A stretch of 64,000 bases of DNA from Natronosalvus sp042663485. Lineage in GTDB: Archaea > Halobacteriota > Halobacteria > Halobacteriales > Natrialbaceae. A program made the translations under genes and the position numbers. Below, piece after piece: positions 51,414-60,602 of the stretch. The notes under the pieces were generated by a model. The model did no database searches and was not told the origin of the DNA. It saw only the letters and a list, made by a program, of their open reading frames with translations. The first letter of the stretch is position 1; each line of letters starts with the position of its first letter. The stretch lies in assembly GCA_042663485.1 (NCBI GenBank), contig JBHTAF010000003.1; one strand, written 5' to 3'.

Positions 51414-53009
51414 ATGCCTCCCGAGGACGATTCCGGCACCGAGCCCCTCGAGGAGACGGCGGGTACGGACGCGAGCGTGAACGCGAGTACGAACGCGAAC
51501 GCGAACTCGAGTGCGAGCGAGAGCGAGACGACCGACACCGACTCCCCGGGAACGACCACGACGACCACGACGACCGGTAGCGGCCTCACCGACGGCCCGC
51601 TCCTCCGACCCATGTTTCGGCTCGCGTGGCCACTCATGGTCATCCAGCTGTTGCAGGTCGCTTACAACATCGGCGACACCTTCTGGCTGGGCGCGCTGTC
51701 GCCCGAATCGGTCGGTGCGCTGAGCCTGGCCTTCCCGCTGATCTTCTTCCTGATCTCGATCGGCGGCGGCTTCACCGCAGCGGGGGCGATCCTCATCGCC
51801 CAGCACACGGGCGCCGAGAGCGGCAAAGGCGGATTGATCGCCGGCCAGACGCTCTCGTTCATCTCGATCGTCGCGATCGTCCTCGGCGTGCTCGGTTATT
51901 TCGTGACCGATCCGATGCTCGCACTGCTTCCGGCGGATCCGGAGACGAAGGCCACCGTGATTCCCCTGGCGGCCGACTACATGCGCATCTTCTTCCTCGG
52001 GTCGCCGTTCCTGTTCGGCTTCTTCATCTTCACCTCGCTCATGCGCGGCTACGGGAACACGCGGGCCCCGATGCGCGTGATGGCCGTCAGCGTCGTCGTC
52101 AACCTCGTGCTCGACCCGCTGCTCATCTTCGGCGTCGGGCCGTTTCCCGCCCTCGAGATCGAGGGAGCGGCCGTCGCGACGGTCTTCTCGCGCGCCGTGG
52201 CGACCGCCATCGGCCTCTACGTCCTGTTCGGGACGGATGTCGGCCCGAAGATCGAGGCGAGCCACCTCGTGCCACAGCGCGAGTACGTCTCGAAGATCAC
52301 GCGACTGGGCGTCCCCACGGCGCTCGAGCAGTCGATGAGTTCGCTCGCGATGATCGCGATGACGGCGATGGTCTCGACGTTTCCCGTGGCCGTCGTCGCG
52401 GCCTACGGCCTGGGCAACCGACTGATCTCGCTCGCCTTCCTCCCGGCGATGGGGATGGGGCAGGCAACGGACACGATCGTCGGCCAGAACCTCGGGGCCG
52501 GAAAACCCGACCGCGCCGGCCGTGCGACCTGGATCGCCTCCGGCGTCGTCGCGTCGATCATGTTCGCGGCGGGAGTGATCGCGTTCGTCGCCCCGGAACC
52601 GATCGTCGGCGTGTTCATGACGTCAGGTGAGGAGGGGGCGGCCGAGACGATCGCCCACGGCAGCACGTACCTCAGGATCGCCGCCTCGATGTTCGTCTTC
52701 ATGGGCGTCCTGCAGGTCCTCCTCGGCGCGTTCCGCGGGGCCGGGAATACCAAGACGGCGCTCGTCTTCTCGGTCGTCACCCTCTGGATCGCCCGGGTGC
52801 CGGTGGCGTACTACCTCATCTTCGTCGCCGGTTGGGGAACGATGGGAATCTGGATCGGCGTCGTCGCCGGCGACGTCGTCGGCGCGCTCGCCGCCATCGC
52901 CTACTTCACCCGCGGAACGTGGAAGGAGTCGATCGTCGAGGACGAGGGCGAAGGCGAAGCCGAGCAAGCGGGGCCAGAACCGGCGAGCACGTCCTCGAGC
53001 GACGACTGA
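51414..53009 (+). CDS. MATE family multidrug/cation antiporter
   Basis: Exporter of organic cations driven by Na+ or H+, 531 residues, 12 predicted membrane segments. The first 65 residues are a low-complexity Asn/Ser/Thr/Asp-rich tail not present in bacterial relatives. The core starts RPMFRLAWPLMVIQLLQVAYNIGDTFWLG. Two six-helix halves are recognisable, with the repeat signatures SFISIVAIVLGVLGYFVTDPMLALL and AAGVIAFVAPEPIVGVF. MATE-typical PAMGMGQATDTIVGQNLGAGKPDRA follows the middle loop. Monocistronic. Confidence 0.95.
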   Translation: MPPEDDSGTEPLEETAGTDASVNASTNANANSSASESETTDTDSPGTTTTTTTTGSGLTDGPLLRPMFRLAWPLMVIQLLQVAYNIGDTFWLGALSPESVGALSLAFPLIFFLISIGGGFTAAGAILIAQHTGAESGKGGLIAGQTLSFISIVAIVLGVLGYFVTDPMLALLPADPETKATVIPLAADYMRIFFLGSPFLFGFFIFTSLMRGYGNTRAPMRVMAVSVVVNLVLDPLLIFGVGPFPALEIEGAAVATVFSRAVATAIGLYVLFGTDVGPKIEASHLVPQREYVSKITRLGVPTALEQSMSSLAMIAMTAMVSTFPVAVVAAYGLGNRLISLAFLPAMGMGQATDTIVGQNLGAGKPDRAGRATWIASGVVASIMFAAGVIAFVAPEPIVGVFMTSGEEGAAETIAHGSTYLRIAASMFVFMGVLQVLLGAFRGAGNTKTALVFSVVTLWIARVPVAYYLIFVAGWGTMGIWIGVVAGDVVGALAAIAYFTRGTWKESIVEDEGEGEAEQAGPEPASTSSSDD

Positions 53010-53124
53010 ACGAGGATATCGACGAGTGAACGAGTGAATGCCTCGATCGAGGCGTCGACTGCCTCCTCGAGAGTTCCGGGCCGAAATCGTCATCAAGCGC
53101 GTCGACGGTGTCAGTCTCGAGACG

Positions 53125-53820
53125 CTACTCCGCCAGCGTCCACTCGCCCGGCGCCGTCATCTCGAGAACCTCCCGACGCTCCATCTCGGTCAGCACCTCG
53201 GTCAGCCGGTTGGGCTGGGCGATCTCCATCCCGATTCGGTCGACGTCGTGGTACTCCTTGAGATAGTGACGGACGTCCGCCTTCGTGAACGACCGCTGGT
53301 CGGCTTTCTCCATGACGCCCGAGACGAGGTCGACCATGTCTTCGATGAAGTTCCACGGGTAGACGACCCAGGCCCACTCCTCGAGTCGCTCGCCGACGTA
53401 GTCGGGGTCGAACTCGCTGGTCTGGAGCAGTTGCAGGGTCGCCGTCCGGACCTCGCCGGCGCCGCGATCCTCGACGTACTCCTGGGCGCGCCTAATCGAG
53501 CCGCCGGTGTCGGCGATGTCGTCGATGATGAGGACGTCCTTGTCCTCGACGCTTCCTTCGGGCATCGGGTACCGGATGGTCGGCTCGCCGGACTTCTCGG
53601 CGGTGCCGACGTAGTGTTCCATCTTCAGGCTCGTCAGGTCGTCGAGGCCGAGGAAGTCACAGATACACCGACCCGCAAACCAGCCCCCCCGAGCCAGCGC
53701 GACGATGACGTCCGGTTCGAACGCGTCGCGGCGAACGTCGTCGCTGACGTCCCGACAGAGGCTGTAGATGTACTCCCAGTTCGTGATCGTGCACTTGAAG
53801 TCGTCCGGTAGATCGGACAT
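53125..53820 (-). CDS. Phosphoribosyltransferase with C-terminal winged-helix-like domain
   Basis: Nucleotide-salvage-type PRTase, 231 residues. PRPP-binding loop VLIIDDIADTGGSI is at 96-109, and the earlier VALARGGWFAGRCICDFLG forms the PPi loop. The first 165 residues look like the Gpt/Hpt-like archaeal PRTase. Residues about 172-231 (FTKADVRHYLKEYHDVD, RLTEVLTEMERREVLEMT, EWTLAE) have the helix-helix-wing pattern of a winged helix. This is unusual for a salvage enzyme and suggests regulation as in PRTase-fold repressors. ATG 53820 is the only start before the fold. Divergent from the GH2-like gene. Confidence 0.85.
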   Translation of the reverse strand: MSDLPDDFKCTITNWEYIYSLCRDVSDDVRRDAFEPDVIVALARGGWFAGRCICDFLGLDDLTSLKMEHYVGTAEKSGEPTIRYPMPEGSVEDKDVLIIDDIADTGGSIRRAQEYVEDRGAGEVRTATLQLLQTSEFDPDYVGERLEEWAWVVYPWNFIEDMVDLVSGVMEKADQRSFTKADVRHYLKEYHDVDRIGMEIAQPNRLTEVLTEMERREVLEMTAPGEWTLAE

Positions 53821-53984
53821 TGCGTGTGGCCACCTACCTCGAGTCGATGACGCCATCCACCTTAAGTCGGCTGAATCCGATTCGTGCGGTCGCTCAAGGG
53901 TCGGGGTGATCGGCGAGGGGTGGCGGCCTCGAGGGGTCGAACCGTCGCAACACCTATTTGGTCCCCGTTCAGTGAACAGTGGTA

Positions 53985-55871
53985 ATGGCTGGCAAGTGGA
54001 TGGCTGGCGTCGTCGAATCGCGTTCGGACGACGGGCCGCCGACTGTCGATCGGTGGACGCCCGTTTCGGTCCCCGGTCGACCAAGCGGGTTCGCGGAGAC
54101 GGCGCGTTCGGCCGACGAACACCTCGCGTATCGAACGACGATTGCCGATCCTCGAACGACGCCCGACGACCGAACGCTGCTCGCCCTCCACGGCGCCTCG
54201 GGTCTCGAGTCGGTCCGGATCGACGGAATCGAACGCGAGATCGACCCGGGATCGCCGTACTTCGTCCCGACGAAACTCGAGTTCGAGCCGGAATCCGAAA
54301 CCGAACTCCACCTCGAGTTCGCGACGGCGCGAACCGCCGGCGGCGTCTACGATACCGACGAGGTACCGCCAGAACTCGGTCTGCCGGGGATCTGGTGGGG
54401 TGCGGCGGTGCAGGTGCGCCCGCAGACGTTCATCGACGAGCTGTCGGTGACGCCTCGACTCGAGGGAGAGACCGCGTACATCGACGTCGAGCTCGTCGTC
54501 GACGTCGGCGAGGACCCGCTCGACGATTCGATCACGCTCTCGCTCCGCCCGGAGGGGTTTCGCGGCGGCGGAACGATGGACCGCGTCCGCGTCAACGGCG
54601 ACCCCGGCGAACGAGTCGCGGTCTCGAAGACGCTCGAGGTCCGGGACCCGTCGCTGTGGTGGCCGCGAGGATACGGGGACCAACACCGATACACGGTGCG
54701 GGCGAAACTCGGCGAGGACGCGACCGAACGGACGGTCGGGCTCCGGACGGTCGAGCGCACCGACGATGAACTCCTCGTCAACGACCGGCCGATCCGAGCC
54801 CGCGGGGTCGCTCGACTCCCCGGCGGCGACCCCCTCGAGGACGTCCAGCGCGCCGTCGACTGTAACGCGGATCTCGTACGCGCGCGAGGTCACGTTCCGC
54901 GTCCCGAGTTCTACGACGCCTGCGACGAGGCCGGGTTGCTCGTCTGGCAGGACCTGCCGATCATCGGGGCCGACCCTGAGTTCGAGGTCGACCGCGCGAC
55001 GGAACTGGCCCAGGCGCTCGTCGAAACCTACGGCTCGCACTCGAGCCTCGGCCTCGTCGGCGTTCAGAACGAACCGGTCGACCCGTTCGCGGACCCGCTC
55101 GGGAGCGGTTGGCGGGCCCGCCTGGCATTTCGCTGGCGGACTTGGCGTGCCGGCGTCGACCAGCGCGGGGCGCTCGAGGTCGCCGACTCGATTCCCGACT
55201 CCGTCGTGACCGTCCCCCTGACGGGAGCACCGGGACTCGACGCGACCGCCACGACGCTCTACCCGGGCTGGCGCTACCTCGAGGCGACCGACATCGAGTG
55301 GCTCCTCGAGCGGTATCCCTCCCTGGGCCGGTTCGTCGGCGCGTTCGGCAGCGGATCGCTCACCGACGACGTCGATCCGGCGGCAGTGACGGGGGTCGAC
55401 GCCGCGTCGCTCGGGGGACGAGCGGCGAGCCCCGAGGAGTCCCTCGCGGAGCAGGCCAGGACGGTACGGACGGTCGCCGAAGCCCTCCGTCGCCACGAGA
55501 GCAGCCTGCTCGTCGCCTCGAGCCTTCGCGATAGTGGGCCGGGCGGCGGCACAGGCGTGTTGACCGTCGACGGCGAGGCGAAACCGGCGTTCGAAGCGCT
55601 TGCGTCCGCCTACGAACCGGTGCAGGCGGTGCTCGATGACGCGTCGGCCCGTGGTAAGGAGGTCGGCGTGACCGTCGTCAACGACGGCCCCGAACTGCTC
55701 GAGACGACGGTTTCCTGGCGGGCAGGCGACCAGTCGGGTGAGACGCCGGTAACCGTCGACGCGACGGGCTGTACGTCGGCCGGAACCGTCGACGTCCCGT
55801 CGGACGCCGACGTCGTCGTCCTGTCCCTCGAGTTGCCGGACCGAACGGTCGAGAATCGATACGGTTTATAA
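53985..55871 (+). CDS. GH2-like protein lacking the catalytic nucleophile
   Basis: A 628-residue protein with the beta-mannosidase/glycoside hydrolase family 2 architecture: N-terminal sugar-binding sandwich (about 20-150), immunoglobulin-like domain (about 155-255) and TIM-barrel part (about 260-550). Barrel motifs are readable: NADLVRARGHVPRPEFYDACDEAGLLVWQDLP and LVGVQNEP with acid/base Glu363. The nucleophile motif, normally Ser-Glu-Phe-Gly, is VGAFGSGS with Ala453, so hydrolysis by the usual mechanism should be impossible. A C-terminal beta domain (about 560-628) follows. No signal peptide is seen. Sugar binding or a non-hydrolytic role is likely. Confidence 0.85.
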   Translation: MAGKWMAGVVESRSDDGPPTVDRWTPVSVPGRPSGFAETARSADEHLAYRTTIADPRTTPDDRTLLALHGASGLESVRIDGIEREIDPGSPYFVPTKLEFEPESETELHLEFATARTAGGVYDTDEVPPELGLPGIWWGAAVQVRPQTFIDELSVTPRLEGETAYIDVELVVDVGEDPLDDSITLSLRPEGFRGGGTMDRVRVNGDPGERVAVSKTLEVRDPSLWWPRGYGDQHRYTVRAKLGEDATERTVGLRTVERTDDELLVNDRPIRARGVARLPGGDPLEDVQRAVDCNADLVRARGHVPRPEFYDACDEAGLLVWQDLPIIGADPEFEVDRATELAQALVETYGSHSSLGLVGVQNEPVDPFADPLGSGWRARLAFRWRTWRAGVDQRGALEVADSIPDSVVTVPLTGAPGLDATATTLYPGWRYLEATDIEWLLERYPSLGRFVGAFGSGSLTDDVDPAAVTGVDAASLGGRAASPEESLAEQARTVRTVAEALRRHESSLLVASSLRDSGPGGGTGVLTVDGEAKPAFEALASAYEPVQAVLDDASARGKEVGVTVVNDGPELLETTVSWRAGDQSGETPVTVDATGCTSAGTVDVPSDADVVVLSLELPDRTVENRYGL

Positions 55872-56108
55872 GCTGCCCGTTCGGCCATGCGAGTGAATTA
55901 CACACCGTTTCAGGCTCCCTGGTAACGATTTTCACAGTCAAGCGGACCGGTACATTTAAATGGTGCGCACCAGTAGTATCGGGTACCAGAACGCCACCGG
56001 GGCGCGTATCGCTCGATGATCGATGACAGGAAATCTTATCACTGGGTTTTCGCGAGTCATGAGCGATTGCGCCGGCCGGTGCGGGTATGGCACCGAAGGT
56101 AACTACAC

Positions 56109-56990
56109 ATGGTAGACGAATCGAAAAACATCGACCTTACAGACGAACATCTCGAGAACGACTCCAAAGGACAGCTCATCAAGAAGGCCGGCCAGCTCCG
56201 GGACCGACGAAACGAGCTGAACCAGATGGCCTCCGAACGCGCCGGAAAGCGTGACGACCTCAACGCGAAGACTCGCGAGAAGGTCGACGAGGCCCAGGAA
56301 CACCGCGAGAAGCGCGACGAGCTCAACGAGAAGGTTCAGGAACACAAGGAGAAACGCAACGAACTCAACGCCGAGGCCAACAAGCTCTTCGACAAAGTCG
56401 AGACGCTCAAGTCCGACATGGAACTCGACGAGGGCAAGGACCTCGAGCAACTCGAGTCCGAGATCGAACAGCTCGAGTTCAAACAACAGACCGAGGTGCT
56501 CTCGACCGAAGAGGAGCGCGAACTCATCGAGAAGATCGAATCCAAGCGCGAGGAGTACGCCGAGCGCAAGGACAAGCTCGAGGACAACGACGGACTCGAG
56601 GAACTCGTCGAGGAAGCCGAAGAGGTTCGTTCCGAGGCCTCCCAGCACCACCAGAAGGTGACCGAGCTGGCCGACAAGGCCCAGGAGCACCACAACCAGA
56701 TGATCGAGGCCTACCGCGAGGCCGACGACATCCGTGACGAGGCCGACGAGATGCACGAGTCCTTCGTCGAGGCCCAGGAGGCCGCCGACCGCCACCACGA
56801 GGACTTCGTCCGCGTCCAGAAGCGCCTGCGCGAGATGGACAAGAAAGAGGAGAAACAGCGCCAGTCCGCTCGCGACAAGAAGAAGGAGGAGGCCAAAGAG
56901 GAAGCCGAGGAGATCTATCAGAAGTTCAAGGAGGGCGAGACGCTCGACACCGAGGACCTGATGAAGCTCCAGAAGACCGGCCTGCTCTAA
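56109..56990 (+). CDS. Long coiled-coil protein (COG1340-like)
   Basis: A 293-residue protein, nearly all predicted helix with heptad repeats from about residue 20 to 270; very Glu/Lys/Arg/Gln rich, no membrane segment. The segments QLRDRRNELNQMASERAGKRDDLN and EHREKRDELNEKVQEHKEKRNELN, followed by a Lys-rich C-terminus ending LMKLQKTGLL, match the archaeal COG1340 coiled-coil family. The family's role is unestablished; ribosome or nucleic-acid association has been suggested for relatives, and I have no support for it here. A T5 run (57026-57030) after the stop may terminate transcription. Confidence 0.88.
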   Translation: MVDESKNIDLTDEHLENDSKGQLIKKAGQLRDRRNELNQMASERAGKRDDLNAKTREKVDEAQEHREKRDELNEKVQEHKEKRNELNAEANKLFDKVETLKSDMELDEGKDLEQLESEIEQLEFKQQTEVLSTEEERELIEKIESKREEYAERKDKLEDNDGLEELVEEAEEVRSEASQHHQKVTELADKAQEHHNQMIEAYREADDIRDEADEMHESFVEAQEAADRHHEDFVRVQKRLREMDKKEEKQRQSARDKKKEEAKEEAEEIYQKFKEGETLDTEDLMKLQKTGLL

Positions 56991-57067
56991 GTCCGACGGT
57001 TCTCACTCTCGAGATTCTCTCTTCGTTTTTCGACCGCGAGCGACGGCTGTACGACAGCAGTATTCGC

Positions 57068-57121
57068 GAGACGCTCGAGTGCGCACAACACACGACGATC
57101 CTGAGACGCTCGAGTGCGCAC
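57068..57121 (+). repeat. Two 19-bp direct repeats
   Basis: GAGACGCTCGAGTGCGCAC occurs at 57068-57086 and 57103-57121, spaced 16 bp apart, in the spacer between the coiled-coil gene and the S49 peptidase gene. Each copy contains CTCGAG. The role is unknown: duplicated protein-binding site or simple duplication. Confidence 0.85.
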
Positions 57122-57184
57122 GTGCCGGGCGTGGTCAACCATTATCCCACCAGCGGGTGGACTCGGGCGTGTGAGTGAGTACTG

Positions 57185-58183
57185 ATGAAGGGGAGCCACA
57201 CCGTCGTTCGGCTGGGAATCGTTCTACTGGGAACCGCTATCGTCGCCGTCGCCGGCGTCGGCCTGTTCGTCGTCGTTCCGACGACGGTCGCGGACGTTCT
57301 CGGCGTCGTGCTCGCGCTCGCGGCGACGCTGGTTGGGTTTCGGTTCGCGAGTAATATCGCCGGAACCGTGTTTCCGGCGTACAACGTCGCGGAGGTCGCC
57401 GTCGAGGGGCCGATCACGCGCGATGGCGGCGGGTCCGGCCTCAGCAGTCCTGGCTCGACCCCGGCGGACGACCTCGTCGACCAGATCGAGCGGGCGGACG
57501 AGGACGGAAACGTCGACGCCCTGCTCGTGAAACTCAATACGCCGGGCGGGCAGGTCGTCCCGAGCGACGACATCAAACTCGCGGCAGAACGCTTCGACGG
57601 TCCGACGATCGCCTACGCGACCGATCTCTGTGCCAGCGGCGGCTACTGGATCGCCAGCGGCTGCGACGAACTCTGGGCGCGTGACGCCAGTATCGTCGGC
57701 TCTATCGGCGTCGTCGGTTCGCGGGTCAACGCGGCCGAACTGGTCGATCGGGTAGGACTGTCCTACGAGCAGTTCACAGCAGGTGCGTACAAGGACGCCG
57801 GGATTCCCCTGAAGGACCTCGAGGACCACGAGCGCGAGTACCTCCAGGGAATCGTCGACGACTACTACGAGTCGTTCGTCGAACGAGTCAGCAATGGCCG
57901 GGGGCTCGATCCCGACCTGGTCAGGGAGACCGAAGCCCGCGTCTACCTCGGGGCCGACGCGTTCGACATCGGGCTAGTAGACGCTCTCGGCACACGCGAG
58001 GACGTCGAGGAGGCCGTGGCCGATCGGCTCGAGATCGGAGCCGACGACGTCGTCATCGAGGCGTTCGAGCCCGAACGACCATTGATGGCTCGCGTGGGCG
58101 TAGGCGCCCGGTCGCTGGCCTACGCGTTCGGGGCCGGACTCTCTGGAACCGCTCACGAACGCGGATTTCGGCTCCGGACCTGA
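57185..58183 (+). CDS. S49 family membrane serine peptidase (SppA-like)
   Basis: Membrane-anchored protease that degrades signal peptides or membrane fragments; 332 residues. Two N-terminal hydrophobic helices (about 8-32 and 36-58), then an extracellular-side S49 domain. Nucleophile Ser151 (ATDLCASGGYW) and general base Lys203 (TAGAYKDAG) form the Ser/Lys dyad. GSIGVVGSRVNAAEL and YLQGIVDDYYESFVERVSNGR are typical of the family. The C-terminal VEAFEPERPLMARVGVGAR is a normal ending. No partner gene; TATA not clear. Confidence 0.93.
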   Translation: MKGSHTVVRLGIVLLGTAIVAVAGVGLFVVVPTTVADVLGVVLALAATLVGFRFASNIAGTVFPAYNVAEVAVEGPITRDGGGSGLSSPGSTPADDLVDQIERADEDGNVDALLVKLNTPGGQVVPSDDIKLAAERFDGPTIAYATDLCASGGYWIASGCDELWARDASIVGSIGVVGSRVNAAELVDRVGLSYEQFTAGAYKDAGIPLKDLEDHEREYLQGIVDDYYESFVERVSNGRGLDPDLVRETEARVYLGADAFDIGLVDALGTREDVEEAVADRLEIGADDVVIEAFEPERPLMARVGVGARSLAYAFGAGLSGTAHERGFRLRT

Positions 58184-58291
58184 TCCCATTCGGGAGTCCA
58201 CCGTCGACTCGGGGCCGTACGGCCGATGGCGGGACCGACGAACTCGGATACGCGGCCCGACGGCCGTTCGACCCGCCAAACGAGTGAGTGG

Positions 58292-58298
58292 TTTTATC
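58292..58298 (+). promoter_or_regulatory. TATA box of DUF373 gene
   Basis: TTTTATC is centred 28 nt before GTG 58323. It decides the start: the GTG at 58284 would lie upstream of the box. Confidence 0.6.
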
Positions 58299-58322
58299 GT
58301 CGCAGAGAATGCAACAGAAACC

Positions 58323-59756
58323 GTGACAACGCTGGTGGTCTGTCTCGACCGAACCGACGACGTCGGTCGACGGACCGGTCTTCGGACGCCAATCGTAGGG
58401 TGGGAAGCCGTCCGCGCCCTGGTGACCGACGTCGGCCTCGCCGATCCGGAAGACTCGGGAGTGAACACGCTGCTCGAGTCCCTGCGGGTCGCTCAGAGCC
58501 TCCGCGACGACGACGAGGAGACGGTCGTCGCGGTGGTTTCTGGGGACCGCGAGTCGATGGTTTCGGCCGATCGGGCGGTCGCCCGCCAGCTGGACGATTT
58601 GATGACCGAGTACGAACCGGACTCAGCGGTCGTCGTCATCGACAGTGCCGAAGACGAGCGACTCGTCCCCATCGTCGAGAGTCGATTGCAGGTCGACGCC
58701 GTCGACCGGGTGGTCGTTCGACAGGCCAGGGACATCGAGTCGACGTACTACCTGCTCAAGCAGTTCCTGGCCGACGAAGAGCTTCGCCAGACCATCCTGG
58801 TTCCGCTCGGGTTGACCCTGCTCGTCTTCCCGATACTCGCCAGCGTGTTCACCCCGGCGGTCGGAGCAGCCACGATCACGGCCGTGATCGGGTTGTTCCT
58901 GCTGTACAAGGGATTCAGTATCGACGAACGGTTGACCAGGACGGCGAAACGACTCCGGGAGTCGCTGTACTCCGGACAGGTCTCGGTCGTCACCTACGTC
59001 GTCGCCATCGGGTTGACCCTCGTGGGCCTCTTCGTCGGCGCGCTCGGCGTCTCGACCCTCGAGGACACGCAGGGGGTGCTCGTGCCGACGATGCGCTTCG
59101 TCTTCGACAGCGTCCCCTGGTTGGCCGCCGCGGGGCTCACCGCCAGCCTGGGTCGGCTGTTCGACGAACTGATCGACGACGGTCCCCTTCGCAGTTCCTA
59201 CCTCCACCTGCCGTCGCTCGTCGTCTCCGTCGGGTTGGTCGTTCGCGGGTTCAGCGGCTTCTTCCTCGAGCAACAGGGGTGGACCGATCCGCTAGTCATT
59301 CCTTCGATCCGGATCAACCAACAGGGAATCGGCAGTTTCGCGCTCACGCCGGGTCAACGGCTGGCGCTCTTCGTCGGACTGGCTATTCTGCTCAGCCTGG
59401 TCGGTGTCTTCACCGTTTCGCGTATCTCTGACTCCGCCGCTGAAAACGAGTACGTCGATAGCGACGAGTCAGCGGCCGAAGAAGAGCCGTCGCGACTGGC
59501 GGACGCGGAGTTGACCGACGGCGGATCGAAATCCACACGGTCTCGAAACGAGGGGACGATGGGCGATGACGACGGTCCCGCCGACTCGGAGCCAATGGTA
59601 GAGGACGAAACTGGCGCCAATGTTTACGTCGACACCGGAGGCGACGAAGACACGGATACCGACGCCGATAGCGATACCGACACCGGAGTCAACGATGACA
59701 CGGGTACCGACACCGGGGACGACACGGACACCGATAGCGAGCGTGACCGCGAGTGA
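58323..59756 (+). CDS. DUF373 family membrane protein with acidic repetitive tail
   Basis: A 477-residue protein from GTG 58323 (TTLVVCLDRTDDVGRRTGL). The first 145 residues are a soluble alpha/beta domain of the DUF373 family (PF04123), with VAVVSGDRESMVSADRAVARQLD and VVIDSAEDERLVPIVESRLQVDAVDRVVVRQ. Seven to eight hydrophobic segments follow (about 160-380). The last 90 residues are an Asp/Thr/Gly/Glu low-complexity tail with DTDTD-type repeats. Function unknown; archaeal-specific family. The tail's codons favour GAC/ACC repeats and may slip in replication. Confidence 0.9.
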   Translation: MTTLVVCLDRTDDVGRRTGLRTPIVGWEAVRALVTDVGLADPEDSGVNTLLESLRVAQSLRDDDEETVVAVVSGDRESMVSADRAVARQLDDLMTEYEPDSAVVVIDSAEDERLVPIVESRLQVDAVDRVVVRQARDIESTYYLLKQFLADEELRQTILVPLGLTLLVFPILASVFTPAVGAATITAVIGLFLLYKGFSIDERLTRTAKRLRESLYSGQVSVVTYVVAIGLTLVGLFVGALGVSTLEDTQGVLVPTMRFVFDSVPWLAAAGLTASLGRLFDELIDDGPLRSSYLHLPSLVVSVGLVVRGFSGFFLEQQGWTDPLVIPSIRINQQGIGSFALTPGQRLALFVGLAILLSLVGVFTVSRISDSAAENEYVDSDESAAEEEPSRLADAELTDGGSKSTRSRNEGTMGDDDGPADSEPMVEDETGANVYVDTGGDEDTDTDADSDTDTGVNDDTGTDTGDDTDTDSERDRE

Positions 59757-59799
59757 CCCGACTCGCCACCCCTATGGCTCTCGAGTCGAACCATCGAGT

Positions 59800-60555
59800 A
59801 TGACAGCACCGGACGACGCCAACGATTCGACGGACACGGGCGCCTGGGTCGGCCTCTTTTCGGGCGGCAAGGATTCCGCGTGGGCGGTATATCGAGCGCT
59901 CGAGCGCGGGCTGTCCGTCGAGTGGCTCCTGACGGTCCATCCGGACGGCGACTCCTACATGTACCACGTCCCCGAGACACGCCTGACGGCGCTAGTCGCG
60001 GAGAGCATGGGCGTTCCGCTGATCGACGTCGAACCCGACTCGTTCGACGCCGAGTCGGCGGCGGACTCGAGCACCCAGGGTGACGACGAACTCGAGCCGC
60101 TCGAGGCGGCACTGGCAGAGCTCGCGGACGACCTCGATGGCGATGGTGGGCTCGCCGGAGTCACCGCAGGTGCCGTCGAGAGCGAGTACCAGACCAGTCG
60201 TCTCGAGGCGATGTGCGAGCGACTCGAGTGTGACCTGTTCGCGCCGCTCTGGCGAGAGGATCCCCGAGAACTGGCCGAGTCGATGCTCGAGGCCGGGTTC
60301 GAGATAGTGATCGTTCAGGTGGCGGCGGCGGGCCTCGACGAGTCTTGGTTGGGTCGGACGCTCGATTACGATGCACTGGAGGAACTCGAGGCCCTCAACG
60401 AGGAGTACGGCGTCCACATCCTCGGAGAAGGCGGCGAGTTCGAGACACTGGTCGTCGACGGGCCGCACATGGATCGGCGACTGGACCTCGAGTACGAGAC
60501 CGAGTGGGAAGGGTCCCGTGGACGGGTTCGAGTGAGTGAGGCGAGGCTCGAGTAG
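59800..60555 (+). CDS. dph6: Diphthine-ammonia ligase family (Dph6)
   Basis: ATP-dependent amidation of diphthine to diphthamide on elongation factor 2; 251 residues. N-type ATP pyrophosphatase P-loop SGGKDS (21-26), then VTAGAVESEYQTSRLEAMCERL and LFAPLWREDPRELAESMLEAGFEIVIVQVAAAGLDESWLGR, and HILGEGGEFETLVVDGPHM, all Dph6-typical. An Asp/Glu-rich insert (about 86-110) is a haloarchaeal addition. ATG 59800 is the first start giving a normal lead. Starts 43 bp after the DUF373 gene on the same strand. Confidence 0.93.
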   Translation: MTAPDDANDSTDTGAWVGLFSGGKDSAWAVYRALERGLSVEWLLTVHPDGDSYMYHVPETRLTALVAESMGVPLIDVEPDSFDAESAADSSTQGDDELEPLEAALAELADDLDGDGGLAGVTAGAVESEYQTSRLEAMCERLECDLFAPLWREDPRELAESMLEAGFEIVIVQVAAAGLDESWLGRTLDYDALEELEALNEEYGVHILGEGGEFETLVVDGPHMDRRLDLEYETEWEGSRGRVRVSEARLE

Positions 60556-60602
60556 TTCCATCCGGCAGTTAGTCTTACCCCGATCGAACCGGGAGCGAAC
60601 AA

